Positions 24,116-33,981 of a DNA stretch of 60,124 nucleotides are shown here, in pieces. The DNA is taken from positions 123,711 through 183,834 of the forward strand of contig NZ_JANCOC010000004.1 in assembly GCF_024294905.1 (NCBI RefSeq), in the 5' to 3' direction. The stretch is from Rothia gullae. Lineage in GTDB: Bacteria; Actinomycetota; Actinomycetes; Actinomycetales; Micrococcaceae. Below the pieces are notes generated by a model. That model was given only the letters and a program-made list of their open reading frames with translations, was not told the DNA's origin and did no database searches. Numbering within the stretch: position 1 is the stretch's first letter; every line of letters starts with the position of its first letter. The translations under genes and the position numbers were made by a program.

Positions 24116-25543
24116 TTAGGCAGAAAACTCAGGCAGGAAATCCGCCACATGCTCCAACAGACGCACCGACAGTTCCTTCTTCGAACCGGAGAACACCGGC
24201 GCCTCATCATTCAGAGTCGACAGCAGCGTAATCGTGTTATCGTCCGTACCGAAACCACGATTTACACCCACCGTATTGACCGCCAAGAAGTCCGTACCCT
24301 TACGCTGCAGCTTCTCACGCCCCAGCTCCAACGGAGTCTTCTCCGCAGAGCCAGTCTCCGCCGCAAAACCAACAATGAGCTTCGGACCGAGGGTGCTCTC
24401 CCCCTCCTCACAAGCCTGCTGGCGGCGCACTACGACCTCACGCAGAATATCCGGGTTGCGAACCAGCTGAATCACCGGCGCATCCTCAGAATCGGCGCTC
24501 TTCTTAATCTTGAACTCGGCAAACTCGGCGGGTCTAAAATCAGCCACCGCCGCAGACATGATCAGCACATCCGCCGCCGCGCTCGCCTCAAGGGTCGCCT
24601 CACGCAGCTCCAGGGCGCTCACCACGCGGGTCACCTGCACACCCTCCGGCGCGGGAACCTCAAGGTTCGCACCGATCAGATGTACGGTCGCGCCCAGGTC
24701 ACGTGCCGCCTCCGCGAGCGCCACGCCCTGCTTGCCGGTCGAACGGTTGCCGAGGAAGCGCACCGGGTCCAGCGCCTCACGGGTGCCGCCAGCGGTAATG
24801 ACCACGAGGCGACCGGCCAGAGGAGCACGCAGCGGTTCGGAGGCGCCAGTTGCCTGACTGGATTCAAACTGACCAGGCTCAGCCTTGCCCAAATCACCCT
24901 GCCCCAGCAGCGCCGAAGTCAGCGTCGCCGCCATACGCTCCTGCTCCGTACCCGTGTACAGGGGCTCAGCCGGCGCGCAACCGGGCGTGTACACCGGGTG
25001 CATCTGCCCCTTCGGGAAGCGAGCAATCACATCTAGCGCTACCGCGAAAATATCCTCCGGCTCAGGCATGCGACCCGGACCAGAATCCGGGCCCGTCAAA
25101 CGCCCAATCGCAGGCTCAATCACGCGATAACCCCACGAACGCAGAGTCTGCACATTCGCCTGAGTTGCCGGATGCTCCCACATCTGGGTGTGCATCGCCG
25201 GCGCCAAAATTACCGGGGCGTGCGTTGTCAACACCGTAGAAGACAGCAGATCATCCGCACGACCAGCCGCCAAACGAGCCAGCAAATCAGCGGTCGCCGG
25301 GGCAATCACCACAGCGTCAGCCTGCTCGGCCTGACGCACGTGGTTCACCTCCGGTACACGGTCAAACACGTCCGTTGAGACGGGGTTGCCGCTCAGTGCC
25401 TCCAGAGTGGGAACACCCACGAACTTCGTCGCGTTCGGGGTGGGCATGGCGATCACCTCGTCGCCATTCTTCGCAAAAAGACGAAGGAGCATCGCCGCCT
25501 TATACGCAGCAATGCCCCCTCCAATACCAACGATAATGCGCAT
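24116..25543 (-). CDS. coaBC: Phosphopantothenoylcysteine decarboxylase / phosphopantothenate-cysteine ligase
   Basis: Bifunctional coenzyme A biosynthesis enzyme, 475 residues: it joins 4'-phosphopantothenate to cysteine, then decarboxylates to 4'-phosphopantetheine. The N-terminal flavoprotein half begins VGIGGGIAAYKAAML and contains the active-site EVNHVRQAEQADAVVIAPAT and PAMHTQMWEHPA segments; the C-terminal ligase half starts near residue 235 with GRLVVITAGGTREALDPVRF, then FLGNRSTGKQG and LIVGFAAETG. Cotranscribed after mihF-gmk-rpoZ, the usual order. Confidence 0.95.
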   Translation of the reverse strand: MRIIVGIGGGIAAYKAAMLLRLFAKNGDEVIAMPTPNATKFVGVPTLEALSGNPVSTDVFDRVPEVNHVRQAEQADAVVIAPATADLLARLAAGRADDLLSSTVLTTHAPVILAPAMHTQMWEHPATQANVQTLRSWGYRVIEPAIGRLTGPDSGPGRMPEPEDIFAVALDVIARFPKGQMHPVYTPGCAPAEPLYTGTEQERMAATLTSALLGQGDLGKAEPGQFESSQATGASEPLRAPLAGRLVVITAGGTREALDPVRFLGNRSTGKQGVALAEAARDLGATVHLIGANLEVPAPEGVQVTRVVSALELREATLEASAAADVLIMSAAVADFRPAEFAEFKIKKSADSEDAPVIQLVRNPDILREVVVRRQQACEEGESTLGPKLIVGFAAETGSAEKTPLELGREKLQRKGTDFLAVNTVGVNRGFGTDDNTITLLSTLNDEAPVFSGSKKELSVRLLEHVADFLPEFSA

Positions 25544-25574
25544 GGTACGTCAAAGAATCCTTGTAAAAAGCAGA

Positions 25575-26033
25575 TTACTCAGCGGACTCGTCGAGGATAA
25601 CCTCTTCGATAGCAATAACCTCTTCGCTACCTGCGGGGATGTACTCCTCCTCGATAGCGCCAGAGAACTCAGCCGCGCTGAAATCAATCACAGCGGACAG
25701 ATCCTCGGGAATCGGGTAGCCGTCCTCGTCGAACCTAGCGTCCGGGTGGTGCTCCGCCACAACACGGTCAGCAATGATTTCACGCATTGCCACCGACAGG
25801 GACTTCTCATTCGACTCAGCGTCAACCAGCGGGCCAACGTGCGCAGCAGTATTGTCCTGCAGGTTAGCGTAGTATGCGTTAATCTGGCGTGCACGGCGGG
25901 CACCGAAAATCACCAGGCCGTACTTGGACTCCGCCTTCTCAATCAGCGCGTCAGCGCTGGGGCTCACGATGCCCTCGGGAGCGACACCGTCAACGAAGTT
26001 GTAGTCCTCGTGTTCCTTGATTTCGTTTGCCAC
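25575..26033 (-). CDS. rpoZ: RNA polymerase omega subunit
   Basis: Small RNA polymerase assembly subunit. The start is the GTG at 26033 (VANEIKEHED) with GGAG 7 nt upstream. The core, roughly residues 40-100, has SADALIEKAESKYGLVIFGARRARQIN and NEKSLSVAMREIIADRV, the omega signature. The total of 152 residues is longer than the usual 80-110; the extra is an acidic C-terminal tail rich in Glu, Ile and Ala (residues about 110-152). It sits between gmk and coaBC as in other actinobacteria. Confidence 0.93.
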   Translation of the reverse strand: MANEIKEHEDYNFVDGVAPEGIVSPSADALIEKAESKYGLVIFGARRARQINAYYANLQDNTAAHVGPLVDAESNEKSLSVAMREIIADRVVAEHHPDARFDEDGYPIPEDLSAVIDFSAAEFSGAIEEEYIPAGSEEVIAIEEVILDESAE

Positions 26034-26209
26034 TAAAAACTCCAAATAGCTTGATGGAATGTACGTACCGAACACCCCCGCACACCGTTCGCGCTATGGC
26101 GCAAACCGGGCGCACTGAGGGCACGGTCAAAACTAAAGAACTATTCTACCCTCTCAACGACTAAAACGCACGTACCAGCCTGGGCAAAAGGTGTCAGCCC
26201 AGCCAAAAA

Positions 26210-26246
26210 GGTGGGGGTCCGAAGAAAACTCTTCGAAACCCCCACC
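26210..26246 (-). terminator. gmk terminator
   Basis: Arms GGTGGGGGT / ACCCCCACC with inner GAAG / CTTC, followed on the minus strand by TTTTTGG. It lies between gmk and rpoZ, so rpoZ-coaBC may have partly separate transcription. Confidence 0.8.
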
Positions 26247-26319
26247 CTTCACAACGCCTCACGGCAGAACTACAGGTCGGAAGAAACTCTGGCCCCACCG
26301 CAAACGCAAAGCATGCAGA

Positions 26320-26877
26320 TTAGGCGGCGCCAATCAGCTCAGCAATCTCCTTCGCTGCACGCTCAACAGAGTCGTTGACGACCGTGACGTCAAATTCCTT
26401 CTCAGCAGCCAGCTCAACCTTCGCGGTTTCAAGGCGACGAGCCTGCTCCTGCTCACTCTCGGTACCTCGACCCACCAGACGCGACACCAGCTCATCCCAG
26501 CTCGGAGGAGCCAAGAAAATCAGGCGGGCATCAGGCATGGTCTCACGAATCTGGCGAGCACCCTGCAGGTCAATCTCAAGGATCACCGGGCGGCCAGCGT
26601 CCAGGGCCTCCTGGACCTTAGCGCGCGGAGTACCGTACTTGTTCTTACCGTGCACCACAGCGTACTCAAGCATCTGACCGTCAGCAATCATCTGGTCAAA
26701 CTCTTCCATCGAAACGAAATAGTAGTGAGTACCGTCAACCTCACCGGGGCGAGGATCACGAGTAGTAGCGGAAACAGAGAACCACACGTTCGGGTAGTTC
26801 TCACGAATGTACTGGCACACCGTACCCTTGCCAACAGCAGTGGGGCCAGCCAGTACGGTGAGAGTCGGCTGAGACAT
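26320..26877 (-). CDS. gmk: Guanylate kinase
   Basis: Phosphorylates GMP to GDP with ATP; 185 residues, normal length. The P-loop GPTAVGKGT is near residue 11, then [16 protein letters not shown] for GMP binding, [17 protein letters not shown] and [13 protein letters not shown]. Follows mihF by about 40 bp. Confidence 0.97.
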   Translation of the reverse strand: MSQPTLTVLAGPTAVGKGTVCQYIRENYPNVWFSVSATTRDPRPGEVDGTHYYFVSMEEFDQMIADGQMLEYAVVHGKNKYGTPRAKVQEALDAGRPVILEIDLQGARQIRETMPDARLIFLAPPSWDELVSRLVGRGTESEQEQARRLETAKVELAAEKEFDVTVVNDSVERAAKEIAELIGAA

Positions 26878-26918
26878 AGCTTCCTTACTGCGCCTTCATC
26901 GGCTGAAGGCACGATGTA

Positions 26919-27299
26919 TTAGGACTGAGAAGGCTCGGAATACTGAGTAGTAGTCCTACGACGTGCACGGTTCAAATACCGCGAATTACGGTTGAAGTAC
27001 TCCACCATCTTGCGACGCTGGTGTACACCCAGGCCGCCAAGGCGGCGAGTCGGTGCAATATGAAGTTCTTCAATAATGCGTTCAGCTCGAACAGCACCAA
27101 TGCCCGGAAGTGCGCGCAACATCTGCCCCACCGGCATTTTAGCCAGTGCAGGGTCGGAATCGACCATATCGAGCACCTGACGCACAGAAAGTTCACGGTT
27201 ACTCAGTGCACGCTTAATTTCCTGACGGTGCGCTCGGGCAAGTACTGCCTTCTCACGGGCGGAGGCGCGCGCATCCTCAGTTAGCGGAGTCAGCGGCAT
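26919..27299 (-). CDS. mihF: Actinobacterial integration host factor (mIHF)
   Basis: Nucleoid-associated DNA-binding protein unique to actinobacteria, first identified as the host factor for mycobacteriophage L5 integration. The 126-residue product has the family core: a long basic N-terminal helix, LSNRELSVRQVLDMVDSDP, and the helix-two turns-helix motif PVGQMLRALPGIGAVRAERI, then RRLGGLGVHQRRKMVEYF. A short Arg/Thr/Ser-rich tail follows the usual end. First gene of mihF-gmk. Confidence 0.95.
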   Translation of the reverse strand: MPLTPLTEDARASAREKAVLARAHRQEIKRALSNRELSVRQVLDMVDSDPALAKMPVGQMLRALPGIGAVRAERIIEELHIAPTRRLGGLGVHQRRKMVEYFNRNSRYLNRARRRTTTQYSEPSQS

Positions 27300-27694
27300 G
27301 GTTGGGTCCCCATCTCTGCGATTTATAGAATTTTACTTATCAACTAATCTAACACGGATAGCACGAAAACCCTCGTTCCACCCGCGGCACTCACCCTCGC
27401 ACCAACAATGCGTCTACGCACGTCAGCACGTAAATATCAGGGAGTACTCCTATAGCATAGCGGAGTATTCACCTTATCAAAAGTGGAACCACGCACGCAC
27501 CTCAAAGAGTAGGCGCACTCCCCCAGTGTAGAAGTAAGCAAAATCATATCGGCGCGAGTATACGGCAGCAAAATTATGCATGCGGGTGTACCGAAAAAAT
27601 GCGATAAAACAAGCACGCACAAGGGGCGCGCACCCCGAACAGGCCCTCAACAGAATCCACCCGGAGCACACGCCCCTCTCACACAACACGCGAA
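27300..27694. other. Intergenic region between mihF and pyrF
   Basis: A+T-richer stretch that must hold the mihF promoter and the end of the pyr operon. On the minus strand TTGATA near 27476-27481 and TATGCT about 15 bp on could be a weak promoter. It overlaps an inverted repeat, GAGTACTCC (27442-27450) and GGAGTATTC (27462-27470). No terminator with a T run was found for pyrF and no gene is supported. Confidence 0.4.
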
Positions 27695-28570
27695 CTACGC
27701 GCCGCGAGCCGCTAACAGGTCATCACGAGCCGCCTGCGCAGCCTGCGCCAAACCCTCAACCGACGGGCCAGCAGCCAGCACGCCACGGCTGGAATTCACC
27801 AACACCTGCGACTCAATGCCCGCAAACACGCGGTACAAATCAGCCGCCGAAGCACCCTGCGCACCATAACCCGGCGACAGAATCGGGCCGTTGAACACGC
27901 TCAGGTCAATACCCAAATCAACCAGCGCCTGACCAACAGTCGCGCCAACCACCAGACCGCACGGGCCCATCTGCTCCCACTGGCGGGAAGCATTCTCAGC
28001 AGTAGCCGCAGCGATAATACGCTTAGCCACAGCGCCCCCAGACTCGCCGGAATGACCAGACTCCGACGCGCCCACGTGCTGAACGCTCTTACCCTCAGGG
28101 TTCGAGGTCAACGCCAGCACAAACGTGCCACGGTCATTCTCATCAGCCAAATCCAGCGCCGGACGTAGCGACTCAAAACCCAGATACGGGCTCAAAGTCA
28201 CCGAATCGGTACCCAGCGGCGAAGATGAGCCGAGCCACGCATCCGCGTACGCCTTCATGGTCGAACCGATATCGCCGCGCTTAGCGTCAGCAACAATCAG
28301 CACACCATCAGCGGCAGCGCGGGCGAACAGCGCCTCCAGCACAGCAAGACCAGCCGAACCGTGACGCTCAAACAACGCCACCTGAGGCTTCAACGCCGCC
28401 GCAAACGGGGCGCAACCCTCATAGACCGCCTCAGTAAAAGCAGCCAGGCCGGCAGCGGAATCCTCAAGATCCCACTGCTCCAGCAGGTTCGGATGCGGGT
28501 CAATACCCACACACAGCGGGCCGCGCTCCGCCATCGCCTTCGCCAGACGATCACCAAAAGCAGCGGACAT
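27695..28570 (-). CDS. pyrF: Orotidine 5'-phosphate decarboxylase
   Basis: Last step of UMP synthesis: decarboxylates OMP. The 291-residue product is of the longer actinobacterial/mycobacterial (PyrF group 2) type. Active-site DAKRGDIGSTMKAYADAWLG lies near residue 90, with GIDPHPNL at the N-terminus and a C-terminal LSPGYGAQGASAADLYRVF for phosphate binding. Its start overlaps the carB stop (TAATG), so it is coupled to carB at the end of the pyr operon. Confidence 0.95.
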   Translation of the reverse strand: MSAAFGDRLAKAMAERGPLCVGIDPHPNLLEQWDLEDSAAGLAAFTEAVYEGCAPFAAALKPQVALFERHGSAGLAVLEALFARAAADGVLIVADAKRGDIGSTMKAYADAWLGSSSPLGTDSVTLSPYLGFESLRPALDLADENDRGTFVLALTSNPEGKSVQHVGASESGHSGESGGAVAKRIIAAATAENASRQWEQMGPCGLVVGATVGQALVDLGIDLSVFNGPILSPGYGAQGASAADLYRVFAGIESQVLVNSSRGVLAAGPSVEGLAQAAQAARDDLLAARGA

Positions 28571-31500
28571 TACGCCTCGCCACCCTCAGAACGAGCATCC
28601 ACAGCGGCAGCCAGCTGAACGCCGTGCTCCTGCAGGCTCATGATGTCCCAGCTGTGCTCACGCAGAGCATTAATCGCCTGAACAGCCGCAGCGAACTCAG
28701 AAATAGTAGTCATGACCGGGCAACCCACCGAAACCGCAGCGGCACGAATCTCGTAACCATCGCTACGAGCAGCACCACCGGCGGGAGTGTTCAGAATCAG
28801 GTCAATGTCACCATTGCGGACCATGTCCACAATCGAGTGGTCGCCATTCGCCTCAGCAAATTTCGAAGCCACAATCACAGAGTTCAGGCCGTTACGGCGC
28901 AGAATCTCAGCGGTACCACCGGTCGAAACAATCTCAAAGCCCAGCGACTCCAGCATCTTCGCGTAAATAATGACGTTACGCTTATCGTGGTTAGCCACCG
29001 AAATGAACACCTTACCGGAGGTCGGCAGCGGCGAACCAGCACCAGCCTGAGCCTTCGCGAACGCGGTGTCATAGTGCTTATCCAGACCCATGACCTCACC
29101 GGTCGAACGCATCTCCGGGCTCAGCAGCGAATCCACCACAACACCCTCCGGGGTGCGGAAACGAGCGAACGGCAGAACCGCAGCCTTCACAGCAATCGCA
29201 GTCTCCTCAGGCAGGGACGCGCCATCCATGTTCGACGGCAGGTAACCCTCAGCCTTCAGCTCAGCAATGCTCTTACCCAGACCAATCAGCACAGCAGCCT
29301 TAGCCATCTGCACGCCGGTAGCCTTCGACACGAACGGAACAGTACGAGACGCACGCGGGTTCGCCTCAATCACGTACAGGTTCTCAGACACGTACGCGAA
29401 CTGAATGTTAATCAGGCCGCGCACACCGGTACCGCGAGCAATCTTCTCGGTAGCGTCCTTCACCTTCGCGATGATGTCCGGGCCGAGAGTAATCGGAGGC
29501 AGAGTACAGGAAGAGTCACCCGAATGAATACCGGCTTCCTCAATGTGCTCCATGACGCCGCCCAAGTACAGCTCCTCGCCGTCGAACAGTGCGTCAACGT
29601 CAATCTCGATAGCGTCCTCAAGGAACTTATCAATCAGAGCAGGCTGCGAAGGCGAAACCTCGGTAGCGTTCTCCAGGTAGCGTGCCAGGTTCGCCTCATC
29701 GTAGACGATCTCCATGCCACGGCCACCCAGCACGTACGAAGGACGAACCAGAACCGGGTAACCAATCTCATCAGCGATGCGCTTAGCACCCTCGAAAGTG
29801 AACGCGGTACCGTTCTTGGGCGCAATCAGGCAGCCCTCCTCCAGCACCCGGGAGAACTCGCCGCGATCCTCAGCCAGGTCAATAGCCTCGGGGGTGGTGC
29901 CCAGAATCGGCACGCCCGCATCCTTCAGGGCACGAGCCAGCTTCAGCGGAGTCTGACCGCCCAGCTGCACGAACACGCCCATCAGGCCGCCGGTACGACG
30001 CTCCGACTCAACAATCTCAAGCACATCCTCAAGAGTGAGCGGCTCAAAGTACAGGCGAGTCGAAATATCGTAGTCAGTCGAAACAGTCTCAGGGTTGCAG
30101 TTAACCATGACAGTCTCGTAACCGAGCGAACGCAGCACCAGCGAAGCGTGCACACAGGAGTAGTCGAACTCGATACCCTGACCGATACGGTTCGGACCCG
30201 AACCCAGAATCATAATCGAGGGCTTCTCGTGGTGCGCAACCTCATCCTCCAGGTCGTAGGAGGAGTAGTGGTACGGAGTGAACGCCTCAAACTCGGCAGC
30301 ACAGGTGTCAACAGTCTTGAAGACAGGGCGGATACCCAGAGCATGGCGAACACCGCGCACAACATCCTCAGAAGAGCCGATAATCTCAGCAATCTGAGCG
30401 TCCGAGAAACCGTGACGCTTAGCCAGCTTCAAGGTCTCCGGGTCAAGGTTGTCACGCTTAGCGTGAACCACGCCAGCAACCTCATTCAGCAGCACCAGCT
30501 GATCCAGGAACCACGGGTCAATCTTGGTCGCCTCGTGCAGCTGCTCCACGGTAGCGCCAGCCAGCAGAGCCTGCTGAACCTGGTAAATACGCTGAGTGGT
30601 CGGAACCTTCGTCTTCTCAATCAGCTCAGCCAGCTCAGCCTCAGACAGGGACAGCGGCTTGAACGAGAAGGACGCGCCCTTCTGCTCCAGCGAACGCATC
30701 GCCTTCTGCAGAGCCTCAGTGAAGTTACGGCCCAGAGCCATAGCCTCGCCAACACTCTTCATGGTGGTGGTCAGGGTCGGGTCAGCAGCCGGGAACTTCT
30801 CAAACGCGAAGCGCGGAACCTTCACAACCACATAGTCGAGGGTCGGCTCGAAGGATGCCGGGGTCTTCTGGGTGATATCGTTCGGAATCTCATCCAGGGT
30901 GTAACCCAGGGACAGCTTGGTCGCAATCTTCGCAATCGGGAAGCCGGTAGCCTTCGAGGCGAGCGCCGAAGAACGAGACACGCGCGGGTTCATCTCAATG
31001 ACGATGATGCGGCCAGTCTTCGGGTCAATCGCGAACTGGATGTTACAACCACCGGTGTCCACGCCAACCTCACGAATCACGTTGATCGCGATGTCGCGTA
31101 GCTTCTGGAACTCACGGTCGGTCAGGGTCAGTGCGGGTGCCACGGTGATGGAGTCACCGGTGTGCACACCCACGGGGTCGAAGTTTTCGATGGAGCAGAC
31201 GACCACGACGTTGTCGTTGGTGTCACGCATCATCTCCAGCTCGTATTCCTTCCAGCCGAGGATGGACTCCTCCAGCAGGACCTCGCTGGTCGGTGAGTAC
31301 TGAATACCGGCACCGGCAATACGGTAGAGGTCTTCCTCGTTGTACGCCATACCCGAGCCGAGACCGCCCATGGTGAAGGAGGGGCGGACCACCATCGGGT
31401 AGCCCAGCTCCTTAGCGGCTTCCAGCGCCTCCGGCATGGAGTGAACAATCACCGAGCGTGCAGACTCGCCGCCGGCGCGCTCCACCACACCCTTGAATGC

Positions 31501-31890
31501 TTCACGGTCCTCACCGAGGTTAATCGCCTCAATGTTCGCGCCAATGAGCTCAACATTGTACTTGGCAAGCACGCCGCGCTCATCCAGGGAGATAGCCGCG
31601 TTCAGCGCGGTCTGACCACCCAGGGTCGGCAGGATTGCGTCCGGCTTTTCCTTCTCGATGATCTTCTCAATCACCTCGGGGGTGATGGGTTCAATGTAGG
31701 TGGCGTCCGCGAACTCGGGGTCGGTCATGATGGTTGCCGGGTTCGAGTTCACGAGGATGACGCGCACGCCCTCCTCCTTCAGCACACGCAGCGCCTGAGT
31801 GCCGGAGTAGTCAAATTCCGCTGCCTGACCGATGACGATGGGGCCGGAACCGATGACGAGGACGCTATTAAGGTCAGTACGACGAGGCAT
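28570..31890 (-). CDS. carB: Carbamoyl-phosphate synthase large subunit
   Basis: Makes carbamoyl phosphate from bicarbonate, ATP and ammonia channelled from CarA; 1106 residues, full length. It has two homologous ATP-grasp halves, starting [20 protein letters not shown] and [19 protein letters not shown], with ATP-site stretches [14 protein letters not shown] and [14 protein letters not shown], and a C-terminal MGS-type allosteric domain beginning near [15 protein letters not shown]. Sits between carA and pyrF. Confidence 0.98.
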   Translation of the reverse strand: MPRRTDLNSVLVIGSGPIVIGQAAEFDYSGTQALRVLKEEGVRVILVNSNPATIMTDPEFADATYIEPITPEVIEKIIEKEKPDAILPTLGGQTALNAAISLDERGVLAKYNVELIGANIEAINLGEDREAFKGVVERAGGESARSVIVHSMPEALEAAKELGYPMVVRPSFTMGGLGSGMAYNEEDLYRIAGAGIQYSPTSEVLLEESILGWKEYELEMMRDTNDNVVVVCSIENFDPVGVHTGDSITVAPALTLTDREFQKLRDIAINVIREVGVDTGGCNIQFAIDPKTGRIIVIEMNPRVSRSSALASKATGFPIAKIATKLSLGYTLDEIPNDITQKTPASFEPTLDYVVVKVPRFAFEKFPAADPTLTTTMKSVGEAMALGRNFTEALQKAMRSLEQKGASFSFKPLSLSEAELAELIEKTKVPTTQRIYQVQQALLAGATVEQLHEATKIDPWFLDQLVLLNEVAGVVHAKRDNLDPETLKLAKRHGFSDAQIAEIIGSSEDVVRGVRHALGIRPVFKTVDTCAAEFEAFTPYHYSSYDLEDEVAHHEKPSIMILGSGPNRIGQGIEFDYSCVHASLVLRSLGYETVMVNCNPETVSTDYDISTRLYFEPLTLEDVLEIVESERRTGGLMGVFVQLGGQTPLKLARALKDAGVPILGTTPEAIDLAEDRGEFSRVLEEGCLIAPKNGTAFTFEGAKRIADEIGYPVLVRPSYVLGGRGMEIVYDEANLARYLENATEVSPSQPALIDKFLEDAIEIDVDALFDGEELYLGGVMEHIEEAGIHSGDSSCTLPPITLGPDIIAKVKDATEKIARGTGVRGLINIQFAYVSENLYVIEANPRASRTVPFVSKATGVQMAKAAVLIGLGKSIAELKAEGYLPSNMDGASLPEETAIAVKAAVLPFARFRTPEGVVVDSLLSPEMRSTGEVMGLDKHYDTAFAKAQAGAGSPLPTSGKVFISVANHDKRNVIIYAKMLESLGFEIVSTGGTAEILRRNGLNSVIVASKFAEANGDHSIVDMVRNGDIDLILNTPAGGAARSDGYEIRAAAVSVGCPVMTTISEFAAAVQAINALREHSWDIMSLQEHGVQLAAAVDARSEGGEA

Positions 31891-33078
31891 TTATGCTTCC
31901 TTTGCAGTCTTGGTTGCGACCATCAGGTCGATGAAACGGTCAAAGAGGTAGGCGGAATCGTGCGGGCCCGCAGCAGCCTCGGGGTGGTACTGCACGGAGA
32001 ACGCGGGGATGTCCTTACAGGTCAGGCCCTCAACCACGTTATCGTTCAGACCCACGTGGGAGACCATGACCTGACCGAACTCGGCGTTCGGTGCGGTCAC
32101 GTAGTCGCCAATCGGCGCGTCCACAGCGAAGCCGTGGTTCTGCGCGGTAATTTCAACCTTACCGGTGGTCTTATCCATGACCGGCTGGTTGATGCCGCGG
32201 TGGCCGAAGGGCAGCTTGTAGGTGCCGAAGCCCAGGGCGCGGCCGAGCAGCTGATTACCGAAGCAGATGCCGAAGAACGGGGTGCCCTTACGCAGCACGC
32301 CCTGCAGCAGCTCAACCTGCTCATCAGCAGTTGCCGGGTCACCGGGGCCGTTGGAGAAGAACACGCCGTCGGGGTTGTGGGAGTAGATGTCCTCGAGGGT
32401 TGCGCTTGCGGGTAGCACGTGCACGCGCACGCCACGCTCAGCGAAACGCTGCGGGGTCATCGACTTGATGCCCAGGTCCAGGGCAACGATGGTTGCGACC
32501 GGGGGTGCGAACCAGTTGAACTGGTGCGGCTCAACGGTGTAGGCGGTGTCAACCGAAACGGAGTCAGCGAGCTTACGGCCAGCCATCGGCTCGGAGGCGC
32601 GCACCTCCTCCAGCAGTTCAGCTTCGGGGCGTTCTGCGTGCTCACCGGAGAACACGCCCGCACGCATCGAACCGCTCGAACGCAGGCGGCGGGTCAGGGC
32701 GCGAGTGTCAATGCCCTGAATACCGACGATGCCCTGCTCGATGAGCTCTTCGTCGAGGGTGCGCTCAGAACGCCAGTTGGATGCCACACGTGCTGCGTCG
32801 CGAACCACGTAGCCGGCAACCCAAATCTTGCGGGACTCAGCGTCGGTGGTGTTCACGCCGGTGTTGCCGATATGGGGAGCGGTCTGAACCACAATCTGAC
32901 CTGCGTAGGAGGGGTCGGTCAGGGTTTCCTGGTAGCCGGTCATACCGGTCGAGAAAACCGCCTCGCCCAGGGACGCGCCGGTTGCGCCGTAGCCGTAGCC
33001 GCGGTAGACGGTGCCGTCCTCCAGGACGAGCAGCGCGCGGTCCGTACGCAGGGCGCCGGATCGTGTCATGTCAGTCAT
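31891..33078 (-). CDS. carA: Carbamoyl-phosphate synthase small subunit
   Basis: Glutaminase subunit, 395 residues, supplying ammonia to CarB. N-terminal CarA domain ([18 protein letters not shown] to about 150) and a C-terminal class I amidotransferase with [10 protein letters not shown] preceded by GICF (the catalytic Cys), and [16 protein letters not shown] carrying His and Glu. Stop and carB start are adjacent. AGGAAG lies 6 nt before the ATG. Confidence 0.97.
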   Translation of the reverse strand: MTDMTRSGALRTDRALLVLEDGTVYRGYGYGATGASLGEAVFSTGMTGYQETLTDPSYAGQIVVQTAPHIGNTGVNTTDAESRKIWVAGYVVRDAARVASNWRSERTLDEELIEQGIVGIQGIDTRALTRRLRSSGSMRAGVFSGEHAERPEAELLEEVRASEPMAGRKLADSVSVDTAYTVEPHQFNWFAPPVATIVALDLGIKSMTPQRFAERGVRVHVLPASATLEDIYSHNPDGVFFSNGPGDPATADEQVELLQGVLRKGTPFFGICFGNQLLGRALGFGTYKLPFGHRGINQPVMDKTTGKVEITAQNHGFAVDAPIGDYVTAPNAEFGQVMVSHVGLNDNVVEGLTCKDIPAFSVQYHPEAAAGPHDSAYLFDRFIDLMVATKTAKEA

Positions 33079-33256
33079 GCTCTTCTTCCTTTTCTCTGGT
33101 GTTCTCCCCCGCTTCCTGTACAGCCTCTACCGTGCAGGTTCCGGGGTAGTCTATGGTGCCTTCGGCGGGTGTTCGCCTGACCTCAGGCAAAATCTATGGG
33201 TGTGGGTGTGCGGGAATATTACACCGCGATATTGCGCCGGGATATTACACCGGGAT

Positions 33257-33796
33257 TTAGGCTTCCGGTTCTGCCGCCCACTTTTCGGGCGCATCCACCG
33301 CGTTCGGGGCGATGCGGCGTAGCTCCTGCAGTACCGCCTGCTTGTCCTCGGCGTAGCGGGTGCGGAAGCCGGTCTGCACGCGGTGACCGTCCAGGGTCCA
33401 ACCAATCACGACCAGGCCGTTCTTCTCCACAACCTTGCCCGCCATACCGCGGTCGGTGGTGATGACTGCGAGCTTCTTCGCCGGAATCCACAGGTCCTTC
33501 GCGCCGTTACGGGTGAAGATGATGCTGTCCGAGTAAATCAGCAGGGTGGACTTGCTCTTGAAGCCGAGCGAATCGAAACCCACGCGGTCCAGCCAGTTAC
33601 CGAAAATCGTGGTGCTGACGTACTCGCCCTCGAAAGCGGCCTCAGCGGTCATGCCTTCGTAGCGTTCGGGAACTTCCTTGAGGGATCCGAACATGTTTGC
33701 CTGGCGTGCCAGGCGCGAGCGCCATCCGTGCCACATGCCGTAGATGCACAGGGCGACCAGGGCGATGCAGATGACGGCGGTCAGGAACTTTCCCAC
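33257..33796 (-). CDS. PH-like domain membrane protein in the pyr operon
   Basis: A 179-residue protein with one N-terminal membrane helix (TAVICIALVALCIYGMWHG) and a soluble part with a beta-rich pattern: EGEYVSTTIFGNWLDRVGF, STLLIYSDSIIFTR, LWIPAKKLAVITTDRGMAG, VVIGWTLDG. I read this as a PH-like domain by pattern; function unknown. The GTG at 33796 is used since upstream sequence (to 33922) looks non-coding. Similar small membrane proteins are common at this operon position in actinobacteria, between pyrC and carA, but have no established pyrimidine role. Confidence 0.8.
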   Translation of the reverse strand: MGKFLTAVICIALVALCIYGMWHGWRSRLARQANMFGSLKEVPERYEGMTAEAAFEGEYVSTTIFGNWLDRVGFDSLGFKSKSTLLIYSDSIIFTRNGAKDLWIPAKKLAVITTDRGMAGKVVEKNGLVVIGWTLDGHRVQTGFRTRYAEDKQAVLQELRRIAPNAVDAPEKWAAEPEA

Positions 33797-33981
33797 GAAG
33801 GTTCTCTCTTTCGGTTGGGGTCTCGGTCGATAATCTCGGCCTGGGCTGGTGAGGTTGGGGGCGGTGCTCCCGGCGAGGCGGTGGCAGGCGCGAAACCTAC
33901 CACCGCCAGGCACGGTCACCACGTACGTTCGCTTCGCGGGTCAGTTGTGCAAACTTAGCGGTGCGAACGTACATGCGCGGG

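Noticed and set aside
28624..31101. Plus-strand 825-codon frame opposite carB
   Set aside because: Antisense shadow of carB with Leu/Arg/Asn-rich composition; no ribosome binding site or family match.
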